Source: CAZGWE01 sp964529405 (GTDB taxonomy: Bacteria; Patescibacteriota; UBA1384; XYA2-FULL-43-10; 1-14-0-10-43-13). Taken from it: DNA of 64,000 nucleotides. The position numbers were made by a program, and so were the translations under genes. Below, piece by piece: positions 18,130 to 26,165 of the stretch. The number at the start of each line of letters is the position of its first letter. Position 1 is the stretch's first letter. The stretch spans positions 1 to 64,000 of the forward strand of contig CAZGWE010000002.1 in assembly GCA_964529405.1 (NCBI GenBank). Reading direction: 5' to 3'. Below the pieces are notes generated by a model that did no database searches, was not told the DNA's origin, and saw nothing but the letters and a program-made list of their open reading frames with translations.

Positions 18130-19066
18130 ACTTTCAAGAAAAAGAGATCTGATTTCTTATTTGGAGACCAACGACTTTGCTTTTGAAAAAAAAGAGATTC
18201 TTTTGCCGCAAAAGCTCAAGCGCCAAACTTTTTTAGTCAGTCAAGCCAAGCGCAAGATGATAGCTTGTATTGTTAATGGCGACGAGGCGGTCGAAAAAAG
18301 GATGTTGAATGAAATTAAAACATTGCGGCAGATCAACAAAGAGAAACTAAATTTTGTGCCGGCTCTGCACCAATATTCAGTGGAAAATTATTGGTACATT
18401 AGGGAATCAATTGCCGGACGGGTTGCGGGCAATGTTTACTTTTTTTGTCAGGAATTTGTTGATAAAGAGTATTTTGTCGGGCAACTGGTCGACATACTCT
18501 TATCTTTGCAGAAGATCCGGAAGCCGGCCGATAGTCTCTTCTCGCTTGAACACATTGCGGATAATATTAAAAATGCCCTCTCTGCCAGCCATGATCATCA
18601 TGAACTTGTTGCCGCTTTTTTGAAAAAACTGTTAGCCGGAAAAGAACCGATTTGCGACCGGCAGTATTTTTCTTTTATTCACGGCGATACACAACCGACG
18701 AATATAATTCTGGGAGAGGATGATAGGCTGGCTTTAATTGACTTTGAGTCGTGTAAGTTCGGTAATTATCTTTTTGATTTTGCAAGTTTGTACCATCGGG
18801 CAGAGTGTTTTCCCGAGTGGCAAAAGCAGTTCAAGGAAGAGTACATCAGGCAATTAACGAGAGCGGGTAAAAAGTTTTCGGAGGAAGCTTTCAATCTTTT
18901 TCTGGGTTACTTTTTGGCGCTCGATATAGTAAGTTTGGATGTAATTTATCTCAAAGGCCGGCAAAGACCGCTGCATAATACGGAAATTGCGCCCAATGAG
19001 GCTCAAAAAATGATATCTTTATACGCGGCAAGGCTCAAGAGTGTTGTTAATTCGGATAAATATTGA
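18119..19066 (+). CDS. Aminoglycoside phosphotransferase-like (APH/choline kinase fold) protein
   Basis: 315 residues. The key kinase motif FIHGDTQPTNIIL (catalytic HxDxxxxN) and the following LALIDFESCKFGNYLFDFASLY (metal-binding Asp) are present. The N-lobe is less typical but has a Lys region (QKLKRQTFLVSQAKRKMIACIV). Such proteins phosphorylate small alcohols, sugars or aminoglycosides; in a glycosyltransferase operon a sugar or lipid-head substrate is likely, though this is inference. It overlaps the preceding gene by 11 bases and its TGA overlaps the ATG of ruvA. Confidence 0.78.
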   Translation: MENELSRKRDLISYLETNDFAFEKKEILLPQKLKRQTFLVSQAKRKMIACIVNGDEAVEKRMLNEIKTLRQINKEKLNFVPALHQYSVENYWYIRESIAGRVAGNVYFFCQEFVDKEYFVGQLVDILLSLQKIRKPADSLFSLEHIADNIKNALSASHDHHELVAAFLKKLLAGKEPICDRQYFSFIHGDTQPTNIILGEDDRLALIDFESCKFGNYLFDFASLYHRAECFPEWQKQFKEEYIRQLTRAGKKFSEEAFNLFLGYFLALDIVSLDVIYLKGRQRPLHNTEIAPNEAQKMISLYAARLKSVVNSDKY

Positions 19067-19635
19067 TGATTGCTTACATCAAAGGAAAAATAATTTATGC
19101 CAAACCCGGCATGGCTATCATCGAAACGGGCGGAGTGGGCTACAGGGTTAATATCGGCCCCGTTTTTTCTTTTAATGTTGGCCAAGCAGCCGACTTTTTT
19201 ATTCACGAGCATATCAGGGAGGAGACCGATGACCTTTATGGTTTTACAACGTATGATGAACTCATACTTTTTGAAAAATTGATTTCGGTTAACGGGGTCG
19301 GGCCGAAGGCCGGAATGAGCATTATGACTGTGGCGCCCCCGGAAAGAATTATCTCGGCGGTGACAAGCGAAGATGTTTCATTTTTCATATCGGTACCAGG
19401 AATTGGCAAAAAGGTCGCGGCCAGGATTATACTTGATTTAAAATCAAAGCTCGGCGGTTTCGAAGGCAGCGGAGTCATCGGCAAGATGGACGAATCGGTC
19501 GAAATTGTTGATGTTTTAGTCTCGCTCGGATATAGCAAGCCGGAGATTGGAAAGATCGCCGCAAAAATGTCTGACGACCTGGGAGGGGTGGAAGAAAAAA
19601 TCCGCTGGTATTTGAAAAATTTATCAAAGCAATAG
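19066..19635 (+). CDS. ruvA: Holliday junction helicase subunit RuvA
   Basis: DNA-binding subunit that targets RuvB to Holliday junctions. 189 residues from the ATG at 19066, which overlaps the preceding TGA. It has an N-terminal OB fold (MIAYIKGKIIYAKPGMAIIETGGVGYRVN), two helix-hairpin-helix units (LISVNGVGPKAGMSIM and FISVPGIGKKVAARIILDLKSKL), and a C-terminal UBA-like domain that contacts RuvB (VSLGYSKPEIGKIAAKM). Confidence 0.96.
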   Translation: MIAYIKGKIIYAKPGMAIIETGGVGYRVNIGPVFSFNVGQAADFFIHEHIREETDDLYGFTTYDELILFEKLISVNGVGPKAGMSIMTVAPPERIISAVTSEDVSFFISVPGIGKKVAARIILDLKSKLGGFEGSGVIGKMDESVEIVDVLVSLGYSKPEIGKIAAKMSDDLGGVEEKIRWYLKNLSKQ

Positions 19636-19715
19636 TAAAATTTACAATTAATCAATCGTCTGTCTTAATAAATTTATCCCCGGTTTATTGATTGCGCCAA
19701 GCGTTAATGTTATGA

Positions 19716-19798
19716 TTGACACAAATAGCTACGGGATTAGGGATAAAAGCAACTAAATTTTTGAATAAGGGAGACTTGCTTTATGGGGTCTCTTTTTT
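19716..19798 (+). promoter_or_regulatory. Intergenic TTGACA and weak terminator before the second GT4-fusion gene
   Basis: The 274-base gap between ruvA and the next gene has TTGACA at 19716-19721, a weak -10 region and, at 19771-19798, a short hairpin (GAGAC / GTCTC) followed by six T. It could give a short attenuated leader or a small RNA. Only a 62-codon reading frame without a good ribosome-binding site crosses it. The rest of the gap shows nothing I can name. Confidence 0.3.
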
Positions 19799-19909
19799 GT
19801 TGATTACGTGTTATGATATCTCTTTGGCTGATTCCTCTTTGCAGCTGAAGCTCGGGATTGGCCGGAAATATCCAAGTATGAGACATCAGTTAATCATAAT
19901 CTGACAAAG

Positions 19910-22174
19910 ATGATAGATAAATCAAAAATTAAAATTGCGGTGCTTTCAACATATCCGCCCAGAGAGTGCGGTTTGGCTACTTTCAGTAAATCTTTGGTTA
20001 ATGCTTATGATGAGCTTTTTATTAGGGATAAGGCAAAGATCATCGCCGTCAGTGATGAAAAAAGAGCCTATGGCTACTCGGATCGGGTGGTTTTTGAAAT
20101 TGACCAGTATAATGCAAAATCATATGTAAAAGCGGCCGAATTTATTAACGGGAGCTCGATTGAGGTTGTCAGCCTCCAGCATGAGTACGGCATATTTGGC
20201 GGCGAAGACGGCGATTATATCTTAATGTTTTTGGAGAACCTGAATAAACCCGTCGTGACCAGTTTCCATTCGGTCTTAAAAGAGCACAATGATCATCGCC
20301 ACTCGGTTACCCAGCGGATCATTGACCTGTCCGATTCGATAGTCGTTATGACGAGACGGGCAAAAAAAATACTCCTTGATAATTTTAAAGTTGACGGCTG
20401 CCGTATTAAGATTATTGAGCATGGTGTGCCAAATGTTCGTTTTGACCAGAAAGAGGGGGCAAAGAAAAAACTTGGCCTGGCTGATAAAACCGTCCTCTTG
20501 ACTTTCGGCTTAATTAATCGGGGCAAGGGCGTTGAGCATGGCATTGATGCGGTCAGCCGGCTTGTTTCAAAATATCCGAATCTGCGCTATTTAATCATCG
20601 GCGCGACCCACCCGGACATTTTGAGGCGTGAGGGCGAGAGCTATCGCAATGCTTTATTGCGACAGATTGTTCAACTCGGATTGGCTGACAATGTCGCCCT
20701 CATAAACAAATACCTTGAATATGACGAGTTGGTAGAATATCTCTTGGCCGCGGATATATATCTGGCGCCCCAGCTCGACTTTAGCCAATCTTTCTCCGGC
20801 ACGATTGCCTACGCTATGGGTTGCGGCGATGCTGTTATTTCGTCGCCGACTAATTACTCGCTGGAGGTTTTGCGTGCGGGCAGAGGAGCAATAGTTGAGC
20901 CAACCGGCCAATTGATGGCTGAAAATATCGACAGGCTTGTAAGATCAAAAAAGGCGTTGGCAAAAATGCAGCTTTCCGCCTACCAATATGCCAGAGGGGC
21001 GATCTGGCCACAAGTTGGGATGAAATACCTGGGCGTCTTGGAGTCGCATCTCTTTACTAAGACGGAGAAGTGGTCGCAACGTTTGCCGGAGTTCGGCCAG
21101 CGGCCCTCTTTGGCCTATTTAAAGAGGATGACAGACCAATTCGGGCTTGTCCAGCATGCAAAATATTCGAAACCCGACTACGGTTTCGGCTATAGTTTGG
21201 ACGATCAGGCCAGGGCAATGATCGTCGGCGTTAAATATTTGGAAACCTTCGGTCCTGATAAAAAGATTCTATCGCTCGTCAAGACGTATTTAAAATTTTT
21301 GGGTCGTGCCGTTGATGATGACGGGATCATCCACAATTTTATTGACAAAAATCAAAAATATGCCGACAAAATCGCTTCGGACGATTCAATCAGCCGTACT
21401 TTTTGGGCTTTGTCTTATACCGCCGCTTCTGCCTTGCTGCCGCTGGATTTGAAGGAAGAAGCCTTGAATCTTATCGTCCATTATCGTAAGCGGATTAGAA
21501 ATATGCTTCTAAAACCACTTTCTTACGACTTGTTGGGACTCTCGTATTTAGGAGAGAAAAGTGAAATTTGCCGGTTAGCGGACGTTTTAGTCGACCGCTT
21601 CGGTGAAAATTCAGATGGGGATTGGCGTTGGTTTGAGGAGGAGTTAACGTGGGCAAATGCGATCGTGCCGTATGCGTTAGTTCGGGCATACAAGAAAGCC
21701 GGTAAAGAGAGTTATTTAAAAACTGCATTAGAGTCGCTGGATTTTCTGGAGAGGGTTTGCCGAAGACGAGGGGTTCCTGCCCCCGTAGGCCAAGACGGGT
21801 GGTATATCCGACATCATCGTAGAGCGCTTTATGACCAGCAGCCGATCGAGGCTGGAGATATGGTTTTGCTTTATAATGAGCTTTACTACACGACAGGAGA
21901 AGAAAAATATCGGCACAAAGCGCAAGAGTGGATGGGTTGGTTTTTCGGCAACAATATTAAAGAGGTAATTGTTTACGACTCTGTTTCCAGGGGAGTCTTC
22001 GATGGTATTACGAGGGGCGGTCTGAACCGAAATCAGGGGGCAGAATCGATTGTAGTTTTTCTCTTGGCCTATCTCTCATTTACAGCCGAGGATCAAACGT
22101 TGCTCGAAGTAAGCCGGGCCATAGTGGAGGATAGCGCCAGAAACATGACAAGATCCGCAATGAAGAAGGTTTAG
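19910..22174 (+). CDS. GT4 glycosyltransferase fused to a helical-toroid-like domain (paralog 2)
   Basis: 754 residues and collinear over its whole length with the protein at 10975-13212: same start (VLSTYPPRECGLATFSKSLV), same SLQHEYGIFGGEDGDY, LINRGKGVEHGIDAV, SLDDQARAMIVG, QPIEAGDMVLLYNEL and NQGAESIVVFLL segments. The many substitutions rule out an assembly duplicate. GT4 part about residues 1-375, helical part about 390-735. Unlike paralog 1 it has no GH130 neighbour. Two divergent copies imply two related but distinct linkages or acceptors. Confidence 0.82.
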   Translation: MIDKSKIKIAVLSTYPPRECGLATFSKSLVNAYDELFIRDKAKIIAVSDEKRAYGYSDRVVFEIDQYNAKSYVKAAEFINGSSIEVVSLQHEYGIFGGEDGDYILMFLENLNKPVVTSFHSVLKEHNDHRHSVTQRIIDLSDSIVVMTRRAKKILLDNFKVDGCRIKIIEHGVPNVRFDQKEGAKKKLGLADKTVLLTFGLINRGKGVEHGIDAVSRLVSKYPNLRYLIIGATHPDILRREGESYRNALLRQIVQLGLADNVALINKYLEYDELVEYLLAADIYLAPQLDFSQSFSGTIAYAMGCGDAVISSPTNYSLEVLRAGRGAIVEPTGQLMAENIDRLVRSKKALAKMQLSAYQYARGAIWPQVGMKYLGVLESHLFTKTEKWSQRLPEFGQRPSLAYLKRMTDQFGLVQHAKYSKPDYGFGYSLDDQARAMIVGVKYLETFGPDKKILSLVKTYLKFLGRAVDDDGIIHNFIDKNQKYADKIASDDSISRTFWALSYTAASALLPLDLKEEALNLIVHYRKRIRNMLLKPLSYDLLGLSYLGEKSEICRLADVLVDRFGENSDGDWRWFEEELTWANAIVPYALVRAYKKAGKESYLKTALESLDFLERVCRRRGVPAPVGQDGWYIRHHRRALYDQQPIEAGDMVLLYNELYYTTGEEKYRHKAQEWMGWFFGNNIKEVIVYDSVSRGVFDGITRGGLNRNQGAESIVVFLLAYLSFTAEDQTLLEVSRAIVEDSARNMTRSAMKKV

Positions 22175-22175
22175 G

Positions 22176-22275
22176 ACTAGTACTTCGACAAGTTTTATCT
22201 GATGGATTACTTATACTGATACACATCCATTGTTGAACAGGTCATCCATCAATCAAAAGTTGGCTCAGTACTAGA
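22176..22275. repeat. Imperfect palindromic element of about 100 bp between convergent genes
   Basis: ACTAGTACT at the left end matches AGTACTAG at the right end, and further in CAAG-TTTT...TGATGGAT matches ATCCATCA...AAAA-TTG, so about 32-base arms pair with some mismatches around a loop of about 36 bases. It fills the whole gap between the convergent GT4-fusion and queA genes and overlaps the queA stop. It may act as a two-way terminator, or be a small mobile palindrome. Confidence 0.55.
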
Positions 22276-23362
22276 TAATCAACACAGCATCACCGTAAGA
22301 ATAGAAGCGATAGCGTTCTTTTATCGCTTCCTCGTAGGTATGTATGATGTTGTCATACCCGGCTAGGGCGGAGACGAGCATTAGAAGTGATGATTTGGGA
22401 AGGTGGAAATTGGTGATCAAGGCATCAATGCATTTAAATTTATAGCCCGAATAGATAAAGATATTTGTCCAACCGGAAAGATCTCGTATCAAGTATCCGG
22501 TATCATGTATTAGGAGGTCAGAGAAGATATGCTCGAGTACTCTTGTTGTGGTGGTGCCGACGGCGATAATGCGACGATGTTCTGTTTTGGCTTTGATAAT
22601 TTTTTTTAAGATCTCTTTTTTGATCGAATAATATTCAGAGTGGGTTTGATGTTCCTCGATATTTTCACTCTTAACCGGGGCAAAGGTACCCAAACCGACA
22701 TGGAGAGTGACCTCAAGTATCTCAACGCCAATCGCTCTAATTTTATCTAATAGTTCATCAGTGAAGTGCAGGCCGGCGGTTGGTGCGGCTACACTGCCGG
22801 TATCTTTGGCGTAGACGGTTTGATAATGGTTACGGTCGTCAAAATTTTCACCCCGGGGGTGTTTAGGCCCATCCACCCCAGGTTTTTTTTTGGTTTCTCT
22901 GGCTTCGATAATATAGGGAGGCAGAGGAATTTGCCCGATTTTGTCGACTTCAGCAAAGAAATCGTTGCCGTTTAAATTGAAACGGATGGAGTAGGTGCTA
23001 TCTTTGCGATCTTCAACAATGGCTTCCAGCTTTGAGTCTGGGAAAATTATCCGACTGCCAACTTTCAAATTTTTGCCCACACATTGCCAGAGGTTGGTAT
23101 CAATTTCGTGGTTTAGCAGGATCTCAACCTTGCCGTGGGTGATGGCCTTTTTGCCGATTAATCTGGCAGGAAAAACTTTAGAATTATTCATAACCAAGAG
23201 GTCGCCCGGTTTGAGAAAGTTAATTATTTCATAAAAAGTATGATGTTCTATCCGGCCGGTTTTTTTGTTTAAAACTAAAAGCCGCGAGTGGCCCCGCGGT
23301 TTTGCCGGTTCAACGGCAATCAGCTCGGGGGGTAGGTTGTAATCGAAATCAGAAAGCTTCAT
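22271..23362 (-). CDS. queA: S-adenosylmethionine:tRNA ribosyltransferase-isomerase QueA
   Basis: Transfers the ribosyl part of S-adenosylmethionine to preQ1 in tRNA, forming epoxyqueuosine. 363 residues. Conserved stretches: MKLSDFDYNLPPELIAVEPAKPRGHSRLL near the start, FLKPGDLLVMNNSKVFPARL, VAAPTAGLHFTDELLDKI and the C-terminal LITNFHLPKSSLLMLVSALAGYDNI. The queH gene three positions upstream supplies the next step (reduction of epoxyqueuosine), and tRNA-Asp(GUC) and tRNA-His(GUG), both queuosine substrates, are in the window. Confidence 0.96.
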   Translation of the reverse strand: MKLSDFDYNLPPELIAVEPAKPRGHSRLLVLNKKTGRIEHHTFYEIINFLKPGDLLVMNNSKVFPARLIGKKAITHGKVEILLNHEIDTNLWQCVGKNLKVGSRIIFPDSKLEAIVEDRKDSTYSIRFNLNGNDFFAEVDKIGQIPLPPYIIEARETKKKPGVDGPKHPRGENFDDRNHYQTVYAKDTGSVAAPTAGLHFTDELLDKIRAIGVEILEVTLHVGLGTFAPVKSENIEEHQTHSEYYSIKKEILKKIIKAKTEHRRIIAVGTTTTRVLEHIFSDLLIHDTGYLIRDLSGWTNIFIYSGYKFKCIDALITNFHLPKSSLLMLVSALAGYDNIIHTYEEAIKERYRFYSYGDAVLII

Positions 23363-24165
23363 TAAATGTCAACAGTCTCTCCCTCATGCATTTCGCCGGC
23401 TTGAGAGAGGCTCTTTTTGCCGGGTGTACTGGTATAAAGCGTCACCGTGTCGCCAACCTCGGCGCTTTTTTTGTCGTTATTGATACCGGAAAGGATCATG
23501 GCTTCTTTCCCGGCGGACAAGGGCACGACAGCCTCGCTTGCAGGACTCTGGCCGGTATCGTTTTCCGTCTTTTCTGTTCCGCTCGAAATGCTGCCCGGCA
23601 TTGCTTTGGCCATATCCATCAATTTTTTAATCGCCCCGTCGCCCTCAAGGGCGGCTTCATGAAGGTCAATGATCATTTTGGCTGTTTCGTAGGGTCTGGG
23701 CACTGATTTGAAAACAAAATTCTCTCTTTCGCCTGCCGTTTGGATGTAAATATTGCCAAAATTAAACAAAGTCGGGAGCACTCCCTTAACTTCGGCGGTG
23801 ACATCCTCAACCTGCTCCAGGTATAGTTCCGAGATGGTGCGGTGGAAAAAACCGTTCTGTTCGATGTCAACCACCCTTTCGTTGGTGACGATATCAACAT
23901 CAAGATAATAGTCAACAAAACCGAAAAGGAAGAGGCTCAAAACGCAGAGGGCATAGACGCTACCCAGCACGATAATAGCGTAAATTGTCGTCGGATCAAG
24001 AGAGCTTGCGTTGATTCTGGTATAAACGACGGTAATGGCAAGGGGAATAAGCATAAAATCGATAATGATAAAAAGGGGGATGTAAGTAATCCAGTGGCGT
24101 CGAATTAACAAAAATATCCGCTCAGACGCTTTTTGGCTCGGAAAGAATTTTTTAGCAATAACCAT
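23362..24165 (-). CDS. Membrane protein with a bacterial PH (bPH2/DUF304-like) domain
   Basis: The start is taken at the ATG at 24165, with GAGGA directly upstream. The 267-residue product has two transmembrane helices (about residues 24-46 and 59-85), followed by a bPH2-type domain (YYLDVDIVTNERVVDIEQNGFFHRTISELYLEQVEDV), then a low-complexity tail ending in a short domain. Its stop overlaps the queA start (TAATG), so the two are coupled. Function unknown; PH-like domains of this type sit on the inner membrane. Confidence 0.72.
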   Translation of the reverse strand: MVIAKKFFPSQKASERIFLLIRRHWITYIPLFIIIDFMLIPLAITVVYTRINASSLDPTTIYAIIVLGSVYALCVLSLFLFGFVDYYLDVDIVTNERVVDIEQNGFFHRTISELYLEQVEDVTAEVKGVLPTLFNFGNIYIQTAGERENFVFKSVPRPYETAKMIIDLHEAALEGDGAIKKLMDMAKAMPGSISSGTEKTENDTGQSPASEAVVPLSAGKEAMILSGINNDKKSAEVGDTVTLYTSTPGKKSLSQAGEMHEGETVDI

Positions 24166-24181
24166 ATTCCTCAATTTTAGC

Positions 24182-24385
24182 TTAAATATTGGCCGTTTGG
24201 GCTGAAAGCACAATCAGTATTAGCGAGGTGACAACAATCCCCGTGGCAACAATTGAATAAAGCACAATCATCGGCCTGGTTAAATCGCCGACAAAACCAA
24301 ACCGCCAGAGATGATAAATACCAGCAGCGCTGTAAGCAATGAAGACAACTAAGAAGATAAAGTAAAAGATGAATAAATAAAGCAT
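24182..24385 (-). CDS. Small two-helix membrane protein
   Basis: 67 residues, nearly all in two hydrophobic helices (about 2-24 and 40-62) with the connecting segment HLWRFGFVGDLTRPM. It starts with an ATG at 24385 with no clear ribosome-binding site and ends 16 bases before the PH-domain protein. The overlapping frame on the same strand is less hydrophobic and was not chosen. Function unknown. Confidence 0.65.
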   Translation of the reverse strand: MLYLFIFYFIFLVVFIAYSAAGIYHLWRFGFVGDLTRPMIVLYSIVATGIVVTSLILIVLSAQTANI

Positions 24386-24393
24386 AGTTTTTC

Positions 24394-24413
24394 ACATAGC
24401 ACATGTGCTATGT
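24394..24413. promoter_or_regulatory. 20-bp perfect palindrome at the end of queH
   Basis: ACATAGCACATGTGCTATGT reads the same on both strands. It spans the queH stop codon and lies ten bases upstream of the next minus-strand start. It may be an operator or a small hairpin between co-transcribed genes. The half-site ATAGCAC also occurs in the operator-like region at 40891-40918. Confidence 0.45.
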
Positions 24414-24968
24414 AAGATAGTCACTGCAGTAATCGGGAATATATAGGTTGTTATTACGGGCGAAGTTGCGGCCCATCCAGTAGCCCTTGCGAAAATCCTT
24501 ATAGAAAAAGTTCATTTTGTTTTCATCGGCCGTTCTGTTGCCCATATCCCAGATAGTATTGTGGTCGCGATAAGGAGAACAGAGCATGGCCGAGGTAATA
24601 TTACTATATCTGATATTCCTGGCTTCAGAAATAGTTTCGGTAATTATTAGGGAGATAAGGATATCTCTTTTTTTGCGCAGAAACCTTTCTTCATCGTTGA
24701 TATATTTAATTGATTGTTTATCCTGGAACGGATTGATCAATTCGATGAACTTGGCCGGATTGCGTTCCGGGCAAATCAATTTATGTTGCCTTTTTTGACT
24801 TAAGAGCTTTACTCCGGCCATGAGTTCTTTGTATTCCATCTCGCTGCAATCAGGATTGTAAAAGAAAAGGACAGTATTAAAGTTCTCTTTTTCAAGCTCC
24901 ATGAGCAGGTAACTGGCGCAAGCGGCACAGCAAACATGGACAAGTATATTTTGAGATACTCTGGACAT
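24408..24968 (-). CDS. queH: QueH-type epoxyqueuosine reductase
   Basis: Reduces epoxyqueuosine to queuosine in tRNA, replacing the cobalamin enzyme QueG. 186 residues. Family motifs: LVHVCCAACASYLLMEL (the CC..C cluster ligands), FFYNPDCSEMEYKEL, and the late Cys pair in CSPYRDHN and YCSDY that complete the metal/redox site. It lies two genes upstream of queA on the same strand. QueG is not seen in the window. Confidence 0.87.
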   Translation of the reverse strand: MSRVSQNILVHVCCAACASYLLMELEKENFNTVLFFYNPDCSEMEYKELMAGVKLLSQKRQHKLICPERNPAKFIELINPFQDKQSIKYINDEERFLRKKRDILISLIITETISEARNIRYSNITSAMLCSPYRDHNTIWDMGNRTADENKMNFFYKDFRKGYWMGRNFARNNNLYIPDYCSDYLT

Positions 24969-25017
24969 CTCTTGGCTACATACTAAATATATTAGTCCAA
25001 CCGATGAATGTCAAAGA

Positions 25018-26046
25018 TTATAAGAGTGAAGCTTCTTTGGGCCTGGCGGTCAGTCCCAGATGCGAATGGGCTGGAGGAGTTGTAACTCTGCCTTTTGGTG
25101 TTCTATTGATAAAGCCGAGCTGCAGCAAGTATGGTTCGATCACATCTTCGATTGTATCCCTGTCTTCGGCTGTGGCGGCGGCGATAGTTTCCAGACCAAC
25201 CGGCCCGCCGTTAAATTTAACCGCAATTGTCTCCAAATATTCGCGGTCACCGCGGTCGAGGCCGAAATGATCAATATCTAAACAGTCGAGGGCATCACGG
25301 GCAATTTGCTGGTTGACGGAGCCTTCGTGCTTAACTTCGGCATAGTCGCGGACTCTTTTTAAAATACGGTTGGCAATACGCGGGGTTTTGCGGGCTCGCC
25401 TAGCAATCTCGCCCGTGCCTCCCGGATCAATTTCGATATCCAATATTTTAGCTGCCCGACGCACAATTTCCTCGAGTTCTCTTTCGTCGTAAAATTCGAG
25501 ACGATAGAGAGCGCCGAAGCGGTCTCGAAGCGGCGATGAAAGAAGGCCGACCTTGGTCGTCGCGCCAACCAGGGTGAATTTGGGCAGCTCAATCCTCATA
25601 GTTCGAGCGGAAGGTCCCTTGCCGACAATTAAGTCGATAGCGTAATCTTCCATAGCTGGATAAAGGATTTCCTCGATATTGCGGTTGAGGCGATGGATTT
25701 CATCGATAAAAAGTATGTCGCCCAAGGACAAATTGGTTAAAATTGAAGCCAGATCACCGGCCCGCTCAATAGCCGGACCGGAAGTTACCCGAATATTGGT
25801 GCCGGTCTCATGGGCAATAATGTGGGCTAGGGTGGTTTTACCCAATCCTGGCGGGCCGTAAAGCATAAGATGCTCTATCGGTTCCTGTCTCTTTTTAGCG
25901 GCTTCCAGAAGAATGGAGAGATTCTCCTTGAGGGGTTTTTGCCCGATATAGTCGGACAATTTGTGCGGCCGGAGCGTCTTTTCCAATTCTTCGTCAAGAG
26001 CCGTTGAGTCGGTCAGCTCCGATTTTGATTTGTTGGTCGTGCTCAT
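25018..26046 (-). CDS. ruvB: Holliday junction branch-migration ATPase RuvB
   Basis: AAA+ motor of the RuvAB complex. The ATG at 26046 ([10 protein letters not shown]) gives 342 residues; an in-frame TTG seven codons upstream is less likely. Walker [10 protein letters not shown], Walker [12 protein letters not shown], sensor/Arg-finger region SSPLRDRFG and the C-terminal winged helix with [10 protein letters not shown] are all present. Stands alone, apart from ruvA and ruvC, on the opposite strand. Confidence 0.97.
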   Translation of the reverse strand: MSTTNKSKSELTDSTALDEELEKTLRPHKLSDYIGQKPLKENLSILLEAAKKRQEPIEHLMLYGPPGLGKTTLAHIIAHETGTNIRVTSGPAIERAGDLASILTNLSLGDILFIDEIHRLNRNIEEILYPAMEDYAIDLIVGKGPSARTMRIELPKFTLVGATTKVGLLSSPLRDRFGALYRLEFYDERELEEIVRRAAKILDIEIDPGGTGEIARRARKTPRIANRILKRVRDYAEVKHEGSVNQQIARDALDCLDIDHFGLDRGDREYLETIAVKFNGGPVGLETIAAATAEDRDTIEDVIEPYLLQLGFINRTPKGRVTTPPAHSHLGLTARPKEASLL

Positions 26047-26129
26047 ATTAACAAAAAACATTAGCAAACCAATTGTTTGCAGTTAGATTATAGGCTAATT
26101 CAGCGCATCAATCAATTTTATTAGAATTC

Positions 26130-26158
26130 TTGTCCAAGAAATAAAAATTGTTTACAAT
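26130..26158 (+). promoter_or_regulatory. Promoter of the lamin-tail protein gene
   Basis: TTGTCC (26130-26135), a 17-base spacer and TACAAT (26153-26158), only seven bases before the ATG at 26166. Transcription would start at or next to the start codon, so the mRNA would be leaderless or nearly so. Confidence 0.65.
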
Positions 26159-26165
26159 TAAGGTA

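Noticed and set aside
10975..22174. The two GT4-fusion genes as an assembly duplication
   Set aside because: They are collinear but differ in many residues and at third codon positions throughout, so they are true paralogs.
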